A stretch of DNA of 43,674 nucleotides, taken from Mesorhizobium sp. (lineage in GTDB: Bacteria > Pseudomonadota > Alphaproteobacteria > Rhizobiales > Rhizobiaceae). The first letter of the stretch is position 1. Each line of letters opens with the position of its first letter. Below, one piece after another: positions 41,052 through 43,674 of the stretch. The stretch covers positions 1 through 43,674 of the forward strand of contig NZ_JAFKID010000039.1 in NCBI RefSeq assembly GCF_017306545.1, given 5' to 3'. Made by a program: the position numbers and the translations under genes. The notes under the pieces were generated by a model, which did no database searches, was not told the DNA's origin, and saw only the letters and a program-made list of their open reading frames with translations.

Positions 41052-42024
41052 CCTTCAAGCCCTGCCAGTAGGTGCCGGCGGGCAAGGCCTTGGCCCGTCC
41101 CACCAGTTTGACGCCGCCGAGTTTGGCCAGCACCTCGAACAGGCGCGCGGCGTCGGCCTCCTCCTCGGCGACCGGCCGGTCGGGAATGCCGTCGCGATAG
41201 CGCTCGCGCAGCGTCTCCAGCGCCTTGCCCTCGTCCTTGACGACGCCGGCTTCGTGCAGGCGGTTCCATTCCGCGTCAGACCCCTTCAGGCGCTCCTTGG
41301 CCTGGTGCGAGGCGGCGAGGAAGCCGCGGATGGCGGCCGGGTGCTCGCCCGCCCATTTTTCGTGGAAGACATAGCCGAGGGTGGAGACGGCGCCTTCGGC
41401 CCCCAGGGCCGTGGCCGCGTCGTCGGCGCCGGCGATGCGGCGAAAGCCCTCCGCCTCCAGCCGCGCGTTGAAGTGCCAGTAGTTGAGCGCGGCGTCGAGT
41501 CCGCCGTTGCGCAAGGTTTCCGACAAAAGCGGCGGCGCACCGAAGGCAAGATCATTCTCCCTGGCCAGGTCGAAGCCCTGCGTGGCGGCGAGCCCTTGCA
41601 GCAGCAGCCAGCTCTTGTCGAAGGCGCCGCCGGCGACGCCGAGCCTCTTGCCCTTGATATCCGCCAGGGATTGGATCGGCGAATCCTTCGGCACCATGAT
41701 GGCGCCGGTGGAGGAGGAATAGGGCGCGAAGGTCACGTCCTGCCCCTCGGCGCGCAGCCGCGCCACGTCCAGCCAGTCCGAGACGATGACGTCCACGTCG
41801 CCGGCCTGGAAGGCGATCGCGGAGGCATCCTCGCCGGCGAAATAGGTGACTTGCATGGTCACGCCGGCGGCCTTGTCGAAGCCGTTGGCGGCGATGGTGT
41901 CGAGTTCCCAGTTGACGGTGCCGAACTTCAGCGCGCCGACGCGCACCGTCTCGTCGGCCCGCGTGCCGGCGGTGGCCAGCAGCAGGCAGATGAAGCCCAG
42001 CACAACTGTCGCGTGACGTGCCAT
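41041..42024 (-). CDS. NitT/TauT-type periplasmic binding protein
   Basis: A 327-residue exported protein, with a signal peptide ending TRAD at about 22. It is of the NMT1/SsuA fold: VRVGALKFGTVNWELDTIAANGFDKA at the mature N-terminus (key GTVNWELD), VIVSDWLDVARLRAEG, IKGKRLGVAGGAFDKSW and a late YWHFNARLEAEGFRR. The GTVNWELDT element is found in binding proteins located with PQQ and methanol-type clusters, so the substrate may be an alcohol-oxidation product or a cofactor. This is inference. It is first of the three-gene minus-strand operon, divergent from the rhodanese-like gene with GTAC motifs between them. Confidence 0.87.
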   Translation of the reverse strand: MARHATVVLGFICLLLATAGTRADETVRVGALKFGTVNWELDTIAANGFDKAAGVTMQVTYFAGEDASAIAFQAGDVDVIVSDWLDVARLRAEGQDVTFAPYSSSTGAIMVPKDSPIQSLADIKGKRLGVAGGAFDKSWLLLQGLAATQGFDLARENDLAFGAPPLLSETLRNGGLDAALNYWHFNARLEAEGFRRIAGADDAATALGAEGAVSTLGYVFHEKWAGEHPAAIRGFLAASHQAKERLKGSDAEWNRLHEAGVVKDEGKALETLRERYRDGIPDRPVAEEEADAARLFEVLAKLGGVKLVGRAKALPAGTYWQGLKDGG

Positions 42025-42103
42025 GGCGTGTCCTCCCTCGGTCTGCCCCGGTGTCCGCTTGGCGGCGCGTGCATCCTACGCGGGGCCGCATCCGCGCGCC
42101 GTA

Positions 42104-42154
42104 GCACTTTGGTACATCGCCCCGAAAGGTCGGCAAGGATTGCACTATGGTACA
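42104..42154. promoter_or_regulatory. Direct repeat GCACTWTGGTACA in a divergent gap
   Basis: GCACTTTGGTACA at 42104-42116 and GCACTATGGTACA at 42142-42154 differ by one base and are 38 bp apart, about three and a half helical turns. They lie between the NitT/TauT-type operon and the CX3CW gene. They resemble the GTAC sites at 31976 and 35223. Good candidate for a regulator binding in tandem. Confidence 0.55.
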
Positions 42155-42204
42155 GATGCGGGCGGGCGCGCGCCGTCGCATAGTCGCAGATGGAGGAGAC
42201 CGGC

Positions 42205-42792
42205 ATGCACTCGTTTCATATCCTGCCGCGCCTGTGTGGCGCCGTCCTCGCCTGCCTGGCGACAACCCTTGTCGCCGCCGCGGCGCAGGACTTGCCTGCC
42301 GGCGTCGATCCGGCGACAGGCTACCGCATGGACCACTACCGCGCGCCGACGCCCGACACGCTGCCGGGCGGCACGGTGGCCGACTACGCCATGGTCGAGC
42401 AAGCGACGAAGGACGGCAGCTACCAGCTCATCGACGTCTACGCCAAGGGGGTGAAGGCCGATCCGGCGACCGGCGAATGGACCGTCGTGGAAAAGCGCGA
42501 GCACATCCCGACCTCGATCTGGTTGCCCGGTCCCGGTTTCGGCAAGCTGGACGCCGCCCAGGAAGCCTATTTCCGCCGCAATCTCGAAGCCGTCACCAAG
42601 GGCGACAAGGCGCGCGGGTTGCTTTTCTACTGCATGTCCGATTGCTGGCACAGCTGGAACGCCGCGCACCGCGCCATCGAATGGGGCTACAGCCATGTCG
42701 CCTGGTATCCGCTCGGCACCGACGGCTGGCGCGAGCACGGCGGCGCCTTCGTCGAGGTGACACCTGTCAACTTCCTGGGTTCCGGCTCCTGA
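42205..42792 (+). CDS. PQQ-catabolism-associated rhodanese-like protein with CX3CW motif
   Basis: A 195-residue exported protein (signal peptide to AAA-QD at about 27). The C-terminal half is rhodanese-like, with LIDVY at 75-79, HIPTSIWLPG at 100-109 and the active-site motif FYCMSDCW (C143, C147, W148) in place of a single rhodanese Cys. This is the CXXCW-type family seen with PQQ-dependent alcohol catabolism. Two Cys could form a disulfide or bind a metal. ATG 42205 is used, with GGAGGAGA at 42192-42199; the ATG at 42190 is inside that site. It lies 30 bp before the MoxR gene. Confidence 0.9.
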   Translation: MHSFHILPRLCGAVLACLATTLVAAAAQDLPAGVDPATGYRMDHYRAPTPDTLPGGTVADYAMVEQATKDGSYQLIDVYAKGVKADPATGEWTVVEKREHIPTSIWLPGPGFGKLDAAQEAYFRRNLEAVTKGDKARGLLFYCMSDCWHSWNAAHRAIEWGYSHVAWYPLGTDGWREHGGAFVEVTPVNFLGSGS

Positions 42793-42822
42793 GCGCCGCC
42801 CGCCCCGCCACGGATATGAGCC

Positions 42823-43674
42823 ATGCACGGCACGACCGACAGCAAGGATGACGCGGTTTCGGCCCATGCCGCGCTTTGCACCACGCGCGAGGCGCTGCGG
42901 GCGCGGCTGATCGGCCGCGAGGCCCTCGTCGAGCGCCTGCTGATCGCGCTGCTGACCGGGGGGCATGTGCTGATCGAGGGCGCGCCGGGCCTTGCCAAGA
43001 CGCGCGCCGTGAAACAGTTCGCCGACCTGATCGCGGCCGACTTCGTGCGCATCCAGGCAACGCCCGACCTTTTGCCGGCCGACCTGACCGGCACCACCGT
43101 GTTCCGGCCCGAAAGCGGCGGCTTCGAGTTCGTCGAAGGGCCGCTGTTTTCCAACATCGTGCTGGTCGACGAGATCAACCGCGCGCCGCCGAAGGTGCAG
43201 AGCGCGCTGCTGGAAGCCATGGGCGAACGGCAGATCTCGGCCGGCGGCGTGACGCGGGCGCTGGCCCGGCCCTTCATGGTGGCGGCGACGCAGAACCCGA
43301 TCGAGCACGAGGGCACCTATCCGCTGCCGGAAGCCCAGCTCGACCGCTTCCTGTTCTTCGTCGATATCCCGATGCCGGGGCTGGAGGAGGAGCGCGCCAT
43401 CCTCGATCTGGCACTGTCGGAACGCACCGCCGTGGACGGCGGCGCGCGCCCGCTCGGCAGGCAGGCGCTGGAGGCCGCGCAGGCGCGCGTGGCGGCGACG
43501 CATCTGTCGGCGGCGGTGCGCGACTTCATCGTGCGGCTGGTGGCTGCGACGCGCGGCATCGGCGCCGGCGGCGCTGCGGCCGGCGACATCGAGCATGCGG
43601 CCAGCCCGCGCGGTTCCATCGGCCTTGCCGCCGCCGCACAGGCGCGCGCCTGGCTGGAAGGCCGCGACCATGTG
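42823..43674 (+). CDS. moxR: MoxR-family AAA+ ATPase (3' end beyond the window)
   Basis: At least 284 residues, open to the window edge. Seen: Walker A EGAPGLAKT ending at 60, the FVRIQATPDLLPADLTG segment at 74-90 (keys QATPDL and PADLTG), Walker B VLVDEINRAPPKVQ from 113, sensor 1 ATQNPIEHEG at 155-164 and PEAQLDRF at 169-176. MoxR proteins act as chaperones that help assemble or activate metal- or cofactor-containing enzymes, classically methanol dehydrogenase. They are usually followed by DUF58 and VWA genes, which may lie beyond the window. Placement after the PQQ genes suggests maturation of the alcohol dehydrogenase. ATG 42823 has only weak upstream Shine-Dalgarno sequence (GGATATGAG region). 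Confidence 0.93.
   Translation, partial: MHGTTDSKDDAVSAHAALCTTREALRARLIGREALVERLLIALLTGGHVLIEGAPGLAKTRAVKQFADLIAADFVRIQATPDLLPADLTGTTVFRPESGGFEFVEGPLFSNIVLVDEINRAPPKVQSALLEAMGERQISAGGVTRALARPFMVAATQNPIEHEGTYPLPEAQLDRFLFFVDIPMPGLEEERAILDLALSERTAVDGGARPLGRQALEAAQARVAATHLSAAVRDFIVRLVAATRGIGAGGAAAGDIEHAASPRGSIGLAAAAQARAWLEGRDHV

Noticed and set aside
42145-43671. 508-codon minus-strand frame opposite the CX3CW and MoxR genes
   Set aside because: The plus strand encodes a clear MoxR ATPase open to the window edge and a signal-peptide protein.

Overview
The window looks like high-GC alphaproteobacterial DNA, most likely from a rhizobial-type (Hyphomicrobiales) genome. This rests on gene content and style: an FCD-type GntR regulator, a Liv-type transporter, a complete pqqABCDE set with the PQQ-dependent alcohol-oxidation neighbourhood, and a GAGCGCTTCCG palindrome of a kind common in rhizobia. 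No rRNA or tRNA gene was seen, so the organism is inferred, not shown.

Layout. (1) 1-2.7 kb: remnant of a Hachiman anti-phage locus, with an intact-looking hamA and a hamB that loses its C-terminal helicase half at about 2610. (2) 2.8-13.6 kb, minus strand: a tightly packed nine-gene catabolic operon (aldehyde dehydrogenase, GntR regulator, HpcH/HpaI aldolase, enoyl-CoA hydratase, family III CoA-transferase, GMC oxidoreductase, D-2-hydroxyacid dehydrogenase, acyl-CoA dehydrogenase, SdhA-like flavoprotein). (3) 13.6-18.3 kb, plus strand: a divergent Liv-type ABC importer whose membrane subunit LivM is fused to ATPase LivG. The two transcription units share a short intergenic region with back-to-back TTGACA hexamers and a nested palindrome, so they probably form one regulon: import, then stepwise oxidation and CoA-dependent breakdown, of an unidentified hydroxylated or carboxylated compound. 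(4) 18.4-23.4 kb: mobile DNA. There is an 842-bp IS5-type element with a two-frame transposase, a C-terminal ABC-ATPase remnant, and a 3.2-kb Tn3-family element that carries only tnpA. The Tn3 element interrupts the ATPase gene, the missing half of that gene is not on its other side, and no target duplication is visible, so this is probably a rearrangement junction.

(5) 23.6-26.7 kb: a GAF plus Fis-helix regulator lacking an AAA+ domain, a perfect 24-bp palindrome, an ExaC-type aldehyde dehydrogenase and a DUF779 protein. (6) 26.7-35.2 kb, minus strand: pqqABCDE, a PQQ alcohol dehydrogenase whose active site reads Asp-Phe-Asp (the lanthanide-type signature), and accessory genes: zinc metallohydrolase, SoxYZ-like carrier, solute-binding protein and cytochrome c-550. 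(7) 35.3-43.7 kb: mostly plus strand, holding a second periplasmic binding protein, a YVTN propeller, a small secreted protein, an ABC-2 type transporter, a CX3CW rhodanese-like protein and a MoxR ATPase cut by the window edge. An embedded minus-strand NitT/TauT-type ABC operon lies at 39.6-42.0 kb.

How it works together (inference): alcohols are oxidised in the periplasm by the PQQ enzyme, electrons leave through the cytochrome c, PQQ is made by pqqABCDE, and the aldehyde is oxidised in the cytoplasm by the ExaC-like enzyme. Related GTAC-containing motifs (such as CTTTGGTAC) recur in the three main promoter gaps of this cluster and suggest a common regulator. Its gene is not recognised in the window.
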